Assembly (NCBI RefSeq): GCF_004360145.1
Contig: NZ_ML178712.1
Coordinates: 352,179 to 416,178, forward strand
Reading direction: 5' to 3'
DNA from: Aliiroseovarius marinus
GTDB lineage: Bacteria > Pseudomonadota > Alphaproteobacteria > Rhodobacterales > Rhodobacteraceae
DNA length: 64,000 nucleotides
The position numbers and the translations under genes are program-made. The notes beneath the pieces are model-generated. The model saw only the letters and a program-made list of their open reading frames with translations. It did not search any database and was not told the origin of the DNA. This document shows positions 7,501 through 15,787 of this stretch, piece after piece. Numbering within the stretch: position 1 is the first letter of the stretch; every line of letters starts with the position of its first letter.

Positions 7501-9948
7501 TTAGACCTTGGCACGCTCGCCTTTCGGGTCGTACATCGGCTTCAGAGATGCTTCGGCTTTCACGCGGGTGCCTGCCACGTCGATCTCGTAGCTCGACGCC
7601 AGAACATCCGCAGCGCTTTCACCTTTGCACGGCACATAGCCCATGCCCATCGCAGCCCCCAGATGGTGGCCGTAGGAACCCGAGCTAAGGTAGCCCACGA
7701 TCTCGCCATCACGGAGGACGGGTTCGTTGTGATAGAGTAGCGGCTCGGGGTCGGTCAGTTTGAACTGGACCATGCGGTTCTCCAGCCCGCTTTCCTTTTT
7801 GGCCAGCACGGCGTCGCGGCCGATGAAGTCTGGCTTGTCGGTCTTCACCGCAAAACCAAGCCCCGCTTCCAGCACGTGATCTTCGCAGGTGATGTCATGG
7901 CCGAAGTGGCGGAAGCCTTTTTCGATCCGGCAGCTGTCCATCATGTGCATACCGCAGAGCTTCAGGCCCATGTCCTGCCCGGCGTCAAACAGCGTCTCGA
8001 ACACGTGTCCGGCCATGTCAGCCGAGGCATAGATCTCCCACCCCAATTCGCCGACATAGGTTACGCGGTGGGCGCGGGCCAGGCCCATGCCGATCTCGAT
8101 CTCTTGCGCGGTGCCGAAGGGGTTGGTGGCGTTGGTGAAGTCGTTGGGGCTGACTTTTTCCAAGAGTTTCCGGGCGTTCGGACCCATCACGGCCAAGACA
8201 CCTTCGCCCGCGGTCACATCGGTGATCACCACACGGAAGTCGCCCACGTGGCGCTCCATCCATGTCTGGTCGGCCAGACGAGTGGCAGCGGGGGTGACGA
8301 CCAGATACGCGGTCTCGGTCAGGCGGGTGACGGTCACGTCCGCCTCGATCCCGCCGCGCCGGTTCAGGAATTGGGTATAGACGATCTTGCCGTTGGGCAC
8401 CGAATAGTCGCCGCCACCCACATAGTTCATGAACGCCTCGGCATCCGGGCCTTCGACGCGGATTTTGCCGAAGGAGGACATGTCGTACATGCCCACATTC
8501 TCGCGCACCGCCTTATGTTCAGCGGCGGCGTTGTTGAACCAGTTGGGGCGGCCCCAAGTGTATTCGTACTCGGCTTTTTGTCCCTCATTCGCAAACCAGT
8601 TGGCGCGTTCCCATCCGGCGAGTTCGCCAAACACAGCGCCCTGTTCCTTCAAGTGGTGATGGAAGGGCGTGCGACGTACGCCGCGTGCGGTGGCCTTTTG
8701 GCGGAACGGGAAGTGGTCGGCATAAAGCAAGCCCAGCGTCTCTTTCGAGCGCTCAAACAGGTAGTGCTTGTTGCCTTGGAACGGCTGCATCCGGCTGATG
8801 TCCACGTCACCCAGATCGAAGGGCTTGTCGCCGTCCTCCATCCATTGCGCCAGCGCCATGCCCGCGCCACCTGCCGACTGAATGCCGATCGAGTTAAAGC
8901 CCGCCGCGACCCAGACATTGTCCATCTCGGGCGCGAGGCCAAGGTGATAGGCATCGTCTGGCGTGAAGCTTTCCGGGCCGTTGAAGAAGGTGTGAATGCC
9001 TGCCTCGGCCAGCATCGGCATGCGGTTACAGGCGGCTTCAAGGATGGGTTCGAAGTGATCGAAATCTTCGGGCAGTTGGTCGAATTCGAACGTATCGGCG
9101 ATGCCGGTCATGCCCCACGGTTTGGCGTTCGGTTCAAATGCGCCCAGCAGCATCTTGCCCGCGTCTTCCTTGTAATAAGCGCATTCGTCCGGCACGCGCA
9201 GCACCGGCATTTGGGTGAGGCCGGAAATGGCTTCGGTCACGATATAGAAGTGCTCGCAAGCATGAAGCGGGACGTTCACACCGGCCATACGGCCAACCTC
9301 GTGGCCCCACATGCCTGCGCAGTTCACGATCATATCGCAGGCGATGTGACCTTGTTCTTTACCGTCATCCGACGCCCAGTCCACGCCCGTCACCTTGCGC
9401 CGATCGCGCTTGATGCCGGTGACCTTCGTGCGCTCTTTCACCAATGCGCCGCGTTGACGTGCGCCTTTCGCCAAGGCCAGCGCGATGTTGGCCGGGTCGC
9501 CCTGCCCGTCTTTCGGCAACCACACACCACCGACCACACCGTCGATATTCAGATGCTCGTACCGCGACAGGGCTTCTTCGGCTGTGATCTCTTCCACATC
9601 GACGCCAAAGGCGCGGGCCATGGCAGCCTGACGAGCCAGCTCTTCCATCCGCTCAGTGGTCAACGCCACACTGATCGAGCCCACGCGCTTAAAGCCCGTG
9701 GCCACGCCCGTTTCGTCCTCAAGATCGCCATAGAGTTCCTGCGAATACTTCGCCAGCTTCGTCATATTCGCCGTGGCGCGCAGTTGAGCGATCAGTCCGG
9801 CGGCATGCCATGTGGTGCCTGATGTCAGCTGCTTGCGTTCAAGCAGCACCACATCCTTCCAGCCAAGCTTGGTCAGGTGATAGGCGACAGAGCAGCCGAT
9901 AACGCCGCCACCGATGATGACAACGCGGGCTTGTGTGGGCAGGGACAT
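7501..9948 (-). CDS. Dimethylglycine dehydrogenase-like FAD/GcvT protein
   Basis: This 815-residue, two-part enzyme matches the dimethylglycine/sarcosine dehydrogenase family. The N-terminal half is a DAO-type FAD domain with the dinucleotide motif VVIIGGGVIGCSVAYHL (residues 9-25). Its SGTTWHAAG motif contains His48, the residue that carries covalent FAD in mammalian DMGDH. The C-terminal half (about 420-800) is a GcvT-like folate domain (GELGWEIYA, GMHMMDSCRIEKGFRHFGHD). The expected reaction oxidatively demethylates an N-methyl amine and passes the one-carbon unit to tetrahydrofolate or releases formaldehyde. ATG 9948 is preferred because AGGAG lies 7 nt upstream and the paralogue at 11068-13512 starts the same way; a longer frame to 10020 exists. 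The exact substrate is inferred, not shown. Confidence 0.85.
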   Translation of the reverse strand: MSLPTQARVVIIGGGVIGCSVAYHLTKLGWKDVVLLERKQLTSGTTWHAAGLIAQLRATANMTKLAKYSQELYGDLEDETGVATGFKRVGSISVALTTERMEELARQAAMARAFGVDVEEITAEEALSRYEHLNIDGVVGGVWLPKDGQGDPANIALALAKGARQRGALVKERTKVTGIKRDRRKVTGVDWASDDGKEQGHIACDMIVNCAGMWGHEVGRMAGVNVPLHACEHFYIVTEAISGLTQMPVLRVPDECAYYKEDAGKMLLGAFEPNAKPWGMTGIADTFEFDQLPEDFDHFEPILEAACNRMPMLAEAGIHTFFNGPESFTPDDAYHLGLAPEMDNVWVAAGFNSIGIQSAGGAGMALAQWMEDGDKPFDLGDVDISRMQPFQGNKHYLFERSKETLGLLYADHFPFRQKATARGVRRTPFHHHLKEQGAVFGELAGWERANWFANEGQKAEYEYTWGRPNWFNNAAAEHKAVRENVGMYDMSSFGKIRVEGPDAEAFMNYVGGGDYSVPNGKIVYTQFLNRRGGIEADVTVTRLTETAYLVVTPAATRLADQTWMERHVGDFRVVITDVTAGEGVLAVMGPNARKLLEKVSPNDFTNATNPFGTAQEIEIGMGLARAHRVTYVGELGWEIYASADMAGHVFETLFDAGQDMGLKLCGMHMMDSCRIEKGFRHFGHDITCEDHVLEAGLGFAVKTDKPDFIGRDAVLAKKESGLENRMVQFKLTDPEPLLYHNEPVLRDGEIVGYLSSGSYGHHLGAAMGMGYVPCKGESAADVLASSYEIDVAGTRVKAEASLKPMYDPKGERAKV

Positions 9949-10032
9949 GGCATCACTCCTTGATGGATTCGGGTCGAGATTTGCATGAGCCGTCACGACC
10001 AAACATCGTGTTTCCGACAAAATTGCCGGAAA

Positions 10033-11001
10033 TCAGTTATTATAGGCGGGCAAGTTTCCGGTCTTGCGCAGCGACATGGGGGTCACGCCGAAATGGCGGC
10101 GGAAGAGCGACGAGAACCCGTTGGGAAAACCGCAGGCCAGCCCCACATCACGCACGCTCATCGCGGTTTTTAGAAGCAGTGTGTTGGCGTGATTCAGGCG
10201 CAGTTCACGGTAGTACGCGTTTGGCGTGGTGTGGAAATGCGCGCGGAAATGGCGCTCCAGCGAGCGTTCGGAGATGCCCAGCAGCGCGACCAGTTCTGAA
10301 ATGCGCAGCGGTTCTTCCAGATTGGCTTGCATCAGCTCTACACATTGGTCCAGCGCGCGGTTTCCAGTCAAAGAAAGTTCTTTCCCACCAAAGGGTTGCA
10401 GGGTCGAGAACGTGCGGATCTTCTCGTGCAGCATGATATCCGCCACTGTTGCAACCGAGGCGGCGGACAGGTGGCTGCCCAAGAGCGCCAGCACAAGATC
10501 ATGGGTCGATCCCATCCCGGCCGAGGTGATGATCCGCCCGTCGTCGGCGGCCAGCGCATAGGAGCCCACGCCCGGCGTGCCGCGTTCGTTCAGAACCGCG
10601 CGGTTTTCCCAATGGGTGGTGTGGCTCATCGTTTGTTCGCCGGTCTCGGCAATGTGGCGGCTTGCGGCTTCCGACAGCAGGATCACGCGGGCACCGGCCC
10701 ATTGATAGGCTTTGATTTCTTTCTGCAGCGACAGCTCTTTCGCGTCCGGGTCGGAGTTGCCCAGAACAAAGACGTAATGCGCGGACGGCTTGGAGCAGAA
10801 CGGATGGGTCGTCACGTCGATCCCAGCGCGGCAGCTGATCGCCCCGCCGCGACGCGACCGGTTTCGCCAGCGAAACACCTGCCGCGCGGTGACGCGGTTG
10901 GCGATGCGCAGAAGTTCAAGAATGGCAGACAATTCGGTCAAGACGAAGCCGTCTGACATCAGGATATCCACCTGAATCGGATGCTGGATCATGTCCTTCA
11001 T
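10033..11001 (-). CDS. GlxA-family AraC-type transcriptional regulator (GbdR-like)
   Basis: This 322-residue regulator has an N-terminal DJ-1/PfpI-like ligand-binding domain (VDILMSDGFVLTELSAILEL, then HYVFVLGNSD and VGSYALAADDGRIITSAG) and a C-terminal pair of AraC helix-turn-helices (LRISELVALLGISERSLERH and SVRDVGLACGFPNGFSSLFR). This is the layout of GbdR and CdhR, activators of glycine betaine, dimethylglycine and carnitine catabolism in Pseudomonas. It sits between two DMGDH-like genes on the same strand (66 bp and 84 bp away), so control of those genes by an N-methylated ligand is likely by inference. The usual nucleophile-elbow Cys of DJ-1 enzymes is not seen, as expected for a sensor. 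Start: GAAGGA 7 nt before ATG 11001. Confidence 0.85.
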   Translation of the reverse strand: MKDMIQHPIQVDILMSDGFVLTELSAILELLRIANRVTARQVFRWRNRSRRGGAISCRAGIDVTTHPFCSKPSAHYVFVLGNSDPDAKELSLQKEIKAYQWAGARVILLSEAASRHIAETGEQTMSHTTHWENRAVLNERGTPGVGSYALAADDGRIITSAGMGSTHDLVLALLGSHLSAASVATVADIMLHEKIRTFSTLQPFGGKELSLTGNRALDQCVELMQANLEEPLRISELVALLGISERSLERHFRAHFHTTPNAYYRELRLNHANTLLLKTAMSVRDVGLACGFPNGFSSLFRRHFGVTPMSLRKTGNLPAYNN

Positions 11002-11067
11002 CGTCTGTTCCTTCCCTGTTGGTGGCCCCGCGCATCTTGGCGCGCGCGGGGCAGTCTTTTCATGCGA

Positions 11068-13512
11068 TCAGGCGCGTAGTCGCTCGTTTGCCGGATCCCA
11101 CAGCGGTTGCTCTTCCTGCACCACGGCTTTGAATTTCTCGCCGTAGATTTCGACCTCAAGCTCGGTGCCGGGGGTGGCCAATTCCACGCGGACCATGCCC
11201 AGCGCGATCGACTTGTTCACGCGATGGCCCCACCCACCCGAGGTGGTTTCGCCGACGATTTCATCGCCAGACCAGATACAGGACATATAGGGCGCATCCG
11301 CGTCGCCAGCGTCGACCGTCAGAGTGACGAAGGACTTCTTCACGCCCTGCTGCATCTCGTTCTGGATCGCGGCTTTGCCCGGGAAATCCTGCGGCTTGTC
11401 CAGCTTGACGAAACGGCCAAGCCCACCTTCCAGCAGCGAGTAATCCGTCGACAGATCACCCTTCCATGCGCGATAGCCTTTTTCCAGACGCAGGCTGTTC
11501 AGCGCGTACATGCCGAACGGCTTGGCGCCACCAGCGACGATCGCGTCATAGATCGCAGGCATGTCATCGTTCAGCGCGTGGACTTCCCAGCCCAGTTCGC
11601 CAGCAAAGGACACGCGCACCAGATGCGCGGGTTTGCCTGCCACAGTGGCTGCCTGATGGGTCAGCCAACCAAGGCTCAGGTCCGCATCCGACAGACCCGC
11701 CAGCAGATCGCGCGACTTCGGTCCGGTCACGATCAGCGTGTCGCGGGTGGTGGTGACGTCTTCGACCGTGACGGTGGCCGGCATCGCACGCATCAAGATG
11801 TCGCGGTCGTGCCACTGCGCCGAGGCGGCGGTGATCATGACGAAGTCGTCCTCGCCCAGACGCATGCACGACATCTCGGTCAGGATACGACCGCGGGTGT
11901 CTGCGATGTAAACCAGATTGATGCGCCCGATCTTGGGTAGGCCACCAGTGACCAGACCGCGCAGTGTTTCAGCAGCACCTTCGCCTTTGACAAAGAAGCG
12001 CGAGAAGCCGGGTAGGTCCAGAACGCCCACGCCATCCCGCACCGCTTCGCATTCTTCTTTAATGCGTTGCTCCCACGGGCCCGAGCGGCCCCAGGTATGC
12101 GTCGCCTCTTCCGAGGTATCGTCGCCGTCTTGGGCAAACCAGTTGGCACGTTCCCAACCGTTATAGGCGCCCATCTGGCCACCAGCAGCGATCACGCGGT
12201 CATGCACCGGCGACAGTTTCTTGTCGCGGGCGGCGGGCCATTCGTGATGGGGGAAGTGCATGGCGTACTCGTTGCCGTAGACCTCCATCCCCTTCTGGTC
12301 GCAATAGTCCTGATCGGTGTAGTCGGTGTAGCGGCGCGGATCGACCGCCCACATGTCCCATTCGGTCGCACCATCGACGATCCATTCCGCCATGACCTTC
12401 CCGGCCCCGCCGCCTTGGGCGATGCCGAAGGTGAAGACACACGCCTCGAACGCGTTTTCGACACCCGGCATTGGACCCATCAGGGGCAGACCGTCCGGGG
12501 CGTAGGGGATCGGGCCGTTGATCACGCTGGACACGCCCGAAGTTTCCATCAGCGGTACACGGGCCATCGCGTCGACGACGATATCCTCGATCCGGTCCAG
12601 ATCTTCCTGCCACAGCTGGAAGCTGAAATCGTCGGGCATTTTGTCGTCGCCCAGCCAGTGCGCCTTACAGTTCGGTTCGTACGGGCCAAGGTTATAGCCG
12701 TGCTTTTCCTGACGCAGATAGTACGACACGTCCACGTCGCGGATCAGGGGCAGCTTGCCGCCATGTTCCTTGGACCACGCTTCGATTTCGGGGATCTGTT
12801 CGGTCAGCAGATACTGGTGCTCCATCACCATCATCGGCACGGTGCGGCCGCCGTAAGGCTTGAACATCTCGCCGACACGCTGGGCGTAGTACCCGGCGGC
12901 GTTGACTACATAGTCACATTCGATGTCGCCCTTTTCAGTGTGAACGATCCATGTCTTGTCTTCTTTCTGGGTGACACCGGTCGCGGGGGTGAAGCGCAGG
13001 ATCTTCTGCCCCATATCGCGCGCGCCTTTGGCCAGCGCTTGTGTGACCTGAGCCGGGTCGATATCTCCATCCGACGGATCCCACAGCACGCCCATCAGGT
13101 CATGCGTTTCAAGGAAAGGGTAACGTTCCTTCGCCTGTTCGGGCGTCCAGATCTCCATCCCGATGCCCTGATAACGGCCCATCGAGCACGCGCGTTCAAA
13201 CTCCTGCATCCGTTCTTTTGTGTGTGCCAGCCGGATCGACCCGGTCTGGTGATAGTTCATCGGATAGTCGACCTCTTCGCCCAGACGCGAATACAGCTCG
13301 GTGGAATAGCGCTGCATGTTCATGATCGCCCAGCTGGTCGAGAACGTCGGCACGTTGCCCGCCGCGTGCCAGGTGGACCCTGCCGTCAGCTCGTTCTTTT
13401 CAAGCAGAACGCAGTCAGTCCAGCCTTTCAGGCCAAGATGATACAGCGTCGAGGCGCCGACAACACCGCCGCCGATGATGACGACGCGTGCTTTGGTGGG
13501 GAAGTCGGACAT
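11068..13512 (-). CDS. FAD/GcvT-family oxidoreductase, second DMGDH-like paralogue
   Basis: At 814 residues it has the same architecture and length as the 7501-9948 protein. The FAD motif VVIIGGGVVGASTLYHL spans residues 10-26, His49 lies in the TAGSTWHAAG motif for covalent flavin, and a GcvT-type C-terminal half includes GELGWEVHALN and MYALNSLRLEKGYRAW. The two proteins differ a good deal in between, so they are ancient paralogues with probably different N-methyl substrates (for example dimethylglycine and sarcosine or a related betaine). It follows lysE by 16 bp and precedes the GbdR-like regulator by 66 bp. CAGGAG lies 6 nt before ATG 13512. Which paralogue uses which substrate cannot be read from sequence. 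Confidence 0.83.
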   Translation of the reverse strand: MSDFPTKARVVIIGGGVVGASTLYHLGLKGWTDCVLLEKNELTAGSTWHAAGNVPTFSTSWAIMNMQRYSTELYSRLGEEVDYPMNYHQTGSIRLAHTKERMQEFERACSMGRYQGIGMEIWTPEQAKERYPFLETHDLMGVLWDPSDGDIDPAQVTQALAKGARDMGQKILRFTPATGVTQKEDKTWIVHTEKGDIECDYVVNAAGYYAQRVGEMFKPYGGRTVPMMVMEHQYLLTEQIPEIEAWSKEHGGKLPLIRDVDVSYYLRQEKHGYNLGPYEPNCKAHWLGDDKMPDDFSFQLWQEDLDRIEDIVVDAMARVPLMETSGVSSVINGPIPYAPDGLPLMGPMPGVENAFEACVFTFGIAQGGGAGKVMAEWIVDGATEWDMWAVDPRRYTDYTDQDYCDQKGMEVYGNEYAMHFPHHEWPAARDKKLSPVHDRVIAAGGQMGAYNGWERANWFAQDGDDTSEEATHTWGRSGPWEQRIKEECEAVRDGVGVLDLPGFSRFFVKGEGAAETLRGLVTGGLPKIGRINLVYIADTRGRILTEMSCMRLGEDDFVMITAASAQWHDRDILMRAMPATVTVEDVTTTRDTLIVTGPKSRDLLAGLSDADLSLGWLTHQAATVAGKPAHLVRVSFAGELGWEVHALNDDMPAIYDAIVAGGAKPFGMYALNSLRLEKGYRAWKGDLSTDYSLLEGGLGRFVKLDKPQDFPGKAAIQNEMQQGVKKSFVTLTVDAGDADAPYMSCIWSGDEIVGETTSGGWGHRVNKSIALGMVRVELATPGTELEVEIYGEKFKAVVQEEQPLWDPANERLRA

Positions 13513-13528
13513 TTGGGTCTCCTGTTGG

Positions 13529-14152
13529 TCAATTCCATGCCAGCCGTGCGGCGAGTGCTCCGAAAATCACGGCGGACAGTTTGTTCATGGTGTGAGTGGA
13601 TTTGCGGACCTTGTCGGCGGCCAAACCGGCGAAGATGCCGATCAGCCCGTCGGCAATGAAGCCGCCAATAGCGAAGATGATGCCAAGGATCAGGATCTGC
13701 TGCCATTCCGGGCCAATCGCGGGGTCCACGAATTGCGGCAGGAAGGCGAGGATGAACAGGATCACTTTGGGGTTCAGAAGGTTGGTGACAAGGCCCCGGC
13801 GGAAGGCGCGCCACAGATCAGCCCGACCTTTGCGCGTGTCAGGGGCGCCCGAGGATCGCCAGCTATGCCACGCAAGCCACGCCAGATAGGCCGCGCCCGC
13901 ATAGCGGATCACATCAAGCGCGATGGGCGATGCCGCGATCAACAGCGCCAGCCCGGCGGCGGCCAAAATGACCTGACAGGCCACGCCCAAGATCACGCCC
14001 GCGGTGGCGGACAGCCCCGCTTTCGGTCCGCCTGCAATACCGCTGGCGATCACGAACATCATGTCCGCGCCGGGTGTTAGGTAGAGCAGGATCGAGGCTC
14101 CGATAAAGGTGGCAATGACCCACGGGTCCATCAGGAAAAGCGTCTCTAACAT
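13529..14152 (-). CDS. LysE/RhtB-family amino-acid exporter
   Basis: This 207-residue membrane protein shows the LysE-type pattern: an N-terminal helix ending in LLYLTPGADMMFVIASGIAG, then GVILGVACQ, a glycine/alanine-rich helix, YLAWLAWHSWR, and a cytoplasmic basic loop leading to RRGLVTNLLNPKVILFILAF. Six helices are expected. Such proteins export amino acids or homoserine-like compounds. It lies 3 bp after the GFA gene and 16 bp before a FAD/GcvT dehydrogenase, so it is embedded in the methylamine-type operon. It may relieve build-up of glycine or another product; this is inference. Confidence 0.85.
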   Translation of the reverse strand: MLETLFLMDPWVIATFIGASILLYLTPGADMMFVIASGIAGGPKAGLSATAGVILGVACQVILAAAGLALLIAASPIALDVIRYAGAAYLAWLAWHSWRSSGAPDTRKGRADLWRAFRRGLVTNLLNPKVILFILAFLPQFVDPAIGPEWQQILILGIIFAIGGFIADGLIGIFAGLAADKVRKSTHTMNKLSAVIFGALAARLAWN

Positions 14153-14155
14153 AGC

Positions 14156-14527
14156 TTAATCCCTCTGCGGCAGGCCGTCGGCGATCTGGTAGTAATCGCC
14201 TTTGTCCGCCGTGAAGATATGCTTTTCCAACGACAGCCCGGTGGGGCCATCGACCGCGCCCAGTGCGAAGCTGATCATGTCCTCGTCATGGGCTTTCCAG
14301 AACAGGAAGGACCCGCAGGTCGGGCACGATCCACGTTTCGCCGAGTCGCTGGCCGCGTACCACGACACGTCGCCTGTGATGGTTAGGTCCGCCTCCGGCA
14401 CGAAGGCCGAGGACCAGATGCCACCCGATTGCTTGCGGCATTGGCTGCAATGGCACATCGAGGCACCTTCCGGCGTCGCGTCGGTCGAAAACGTGATGGC
14501 GCCGCACAGGCAGCTTCCCTTGATCAT
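14156..14527 (-). CDS. GFA-family (glutathione-dependent formaldehyde-activating-like) protein
   Basis: This compact 123-residue protein of the GFA/CENP-V fold keeps all the zinc cysteines: CLCG near residues 6-9, CHCSQC near 25-30, and a C-terminal CPTCG. Members were named for Gfa, which binds glutathione and promotes formaldehyde adduct formation, though that activity is disputed and many members have unknown roles. The operon context is notable: the neighbouring dehydrogenases can release formaldehyde, so a role in handling it is reasonable but inferred. It is 10 bp downstream of the XRE-cupin gene and 3 bp upstream of lysE. A second GFA protein lies at 40617-41159. Confidence 0.85.
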   Translation of the reverse strand: MIKGSCLCGAITFSTDATPEGASMCHCSQCRKQSGGIWSSAFVPEADLTITGDVSWYAASDSAKRGSCPTCGSFLFWKAHDEDMISFALGAVDGPTGLSLEKHIFTADKGDYYQIADGLPQRD

Positions 14528-14537
14528 CGTCGCCCCC

Positions 14538-15116
14538 TTAATAGACCGGCGGCGCGATCACCCAGATCGCAACGGCCGGTTCGTCATAGGGATTCGCCCA
14601 GTCATAGGCCTCGTGCTTGATGCGGAAACTGTCGCCCGCCTGCACGGTGAAGCTGCGCCCGCCAATGGTCAGGTCCAGCTTTCCGGACACCATATAGCCG
14701 ACCTCTTGCGTGGGGCGGCTGGCGGGGGTTTGCATCTTGGAATGCGGCGCGAAGGTGGAATGCACCATCTCGAAATCATCGGTCAGGTCGGGGGACAGAA
14801 GTTCTTCCCGCAAGCCTTCATGGCTGGCGCCCATCGGGCGGCGATTGCCCGCCCGGACGATCCGTCCCTGCTCGCCCGCAGGCGAGGATTTATGCGCGAA
14901 CAGCAGTGACATGGGCACGCCGAGCGCTTCGCCAATCGCGCGCAGATCAGAAATCGAGGGGTCGGACTTGTCGCGCTCAACTTGGCTAAGCCACCCAATG
15001 GAACGGCCCAAGGCGTCGGCCAGATCAGCGATCGTCATGCCACGCGATTTGCGTAAGGCCCGCAGGTCAGCCCCCAGACTGGTCCGGTGCAGGTGCTGTG
15101 GATCGCTGTGTAGCAT
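14538..15116 (-). CDS. XRE-family regulator with C-terminal cupin domain
   Basis: This 192-residue protein combines a lambda-repressor-like helix-turn-helix (residues about 14-70, with RGMTIADLADALGRSIGWLS and VERDKSDPSISDLRAIGEAL) and a C-terminal cupin (about 120-190, with EVGYMVSGKLDLTIGG and QAGDSFRIKH). Such proteins are typically ligand-responsive regulators of small-molecule metabolism, including polyamine, betaine and amino-acid use. It is the first gene of the minus-strand block that continues through GFA, LysE and the FAD/GcvT enzymes. A GTGAAA-T-TTTCAC palindrome sits 24 bp upstream of its ATG and is a likely operator. Confidence 0.85.
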   Translation of the reverse strand: MLHSDPQHLHRTSLGADLRALRKSRGMTIADLADALGRSIGWLSQVERDKSDPSISDLRAIGEALGVPMSLLFAHKSSPAGEQGRIVRAGNRRPMGASHEGLREELLSPDLTDDFEMVHSTFAPHSKMQTPASRPTQEVGYMVSGKLDLTIGGRSFTVQAGDSFRIKHEAYDWANPYDEPAVAIWVIAPPVY

Positions 15117-15139
15117 GTGACCTCCGCATGAATGTTATC

Positions 15140-15152
15140 GTGAAATTTTCAC
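15140..15152. promoter_or_regulatory. Candidate operator of the XRE-cupin regulator
   Basis: A perfect inverted repeat GTGAAA-T-TTTCAC lies 24-36 bp upstream of the ATG of the XRE-cupin gene, where a promoter would be expected. This suggests autoregulation of the 15116-7501 block. The assignment is by position and symmetry only. Confidence 0.45.
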
Positions 15153-15269
15153 CATTTTTTTCATACTGGGGCGCAAAAGTGATTCGTGGCAAGTCTGATT
15201 ACGACGAGAAAATGTCGTGTTCAGGCCGCCAAACGGCTTGAATTGACAGAGATTCAGCGGGCGATGGGA

Positions 15270-15722
15270 TCAGCCCGCGAAGGTATCCGACAGGATTTTC
15301 GCAAGCGCATCAGCGTCTTCCTGCGTGAACGCGGCGGGTTGATCGCTGTCGATGTCCAGCACCGCAATCAACGCGCCATCAGCGTTCCAGACCGGCAAAA
15401 CAATTTCAGACCGGGTCGAGGACGCGCAGGCGATGTGGCCGGGGAAGGCGTCCACATCCTCGACCAACTGCACCTCGCCCGTGCGTGCCGCCGCGCCACA
15501 CACACCGCGCGCGAACGGGATTTGCAGACAGCCATGCCCGCCCTGATACGGCCCAATCTTCAGCATCTCGGGTTCCGTCACGCGGTAGAAACCGGTCCAG
15601 TCGAACCGATCATCGGCATGGTGCAGCTCGCAGGTGACGGTGGCCATCAGGGCGACCTCGTCCGTCTCGCCTTCGGTGAGCGAGGCAATGATCTGGGCGG
15701 TTTCGGCGTAGTTGATCTTCAT
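15270..15722 (-). CDS. msrC: Free methionine-(R)-sulfoxide reductase (GAF-fold MsrC)
   Basis: This 150-residue GAF-domain protein has the three fRMsr cysteines: Cys65 (GHGCLQIPF), Cys75 (ARGVCGAAA) and Cys99 (PGHIACASSTRSEIVLPV). The spacings of 10 and 24 residues equal those of E. coli MsrC Cys84/94/118. It reduces free methionine-R-sulfoxide with thioredoxin, protecting the methionine pool from oxidation. ATG 15722 is preferred because GGAAG is 5 nt upstream; ATG 15725 and TTG 15734 are in frame just before it. It reads on the same strand as the upstream thiolase, from which a terminator separates it. Confidence 0.88.
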   Translation of the reverse strand: MKINYAETAQIIASLTEGETDEVALMATVTCELHHADDRFDWTGFYRVTEPEMLKIGPYQGGHGCLQIPFARGVCGAAARTGEVQLVEDVDAFPGHIACASSTRSEIVLPVWNADGALIAVLDIDSDQPAAFTQEDADALAKILSDTFAG

Positions 15723-15735
15723 CATGTCTTCCAAA

Positions 15736-15766
15736 TGAAAAGGGCGCGGAAAACCCCGCGCCCTTG
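15736..15766 (-). terminator. Rho-independent terminator of the thiolase gene
   Basis: On the minus strand, AAGGGCGCGG, a short loop and CCGCGCCCTT are followed by TTCATTT. The stem starts about 20 bp after the thiolase stop codon and ends just before the msrC start. Confidence 0.75.
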
Positions 15767-15787
15767 CTGTGCAGGTCTCAAGTGACC

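Noticed and set aside
7876-9822. Long antisense frame of 648 codons opposite the DMGDH-like gene
   Set aside because: It mirrors a confident coding gene and has His/Arg/Val-rich shadow composition typical of high-GC codon bias.
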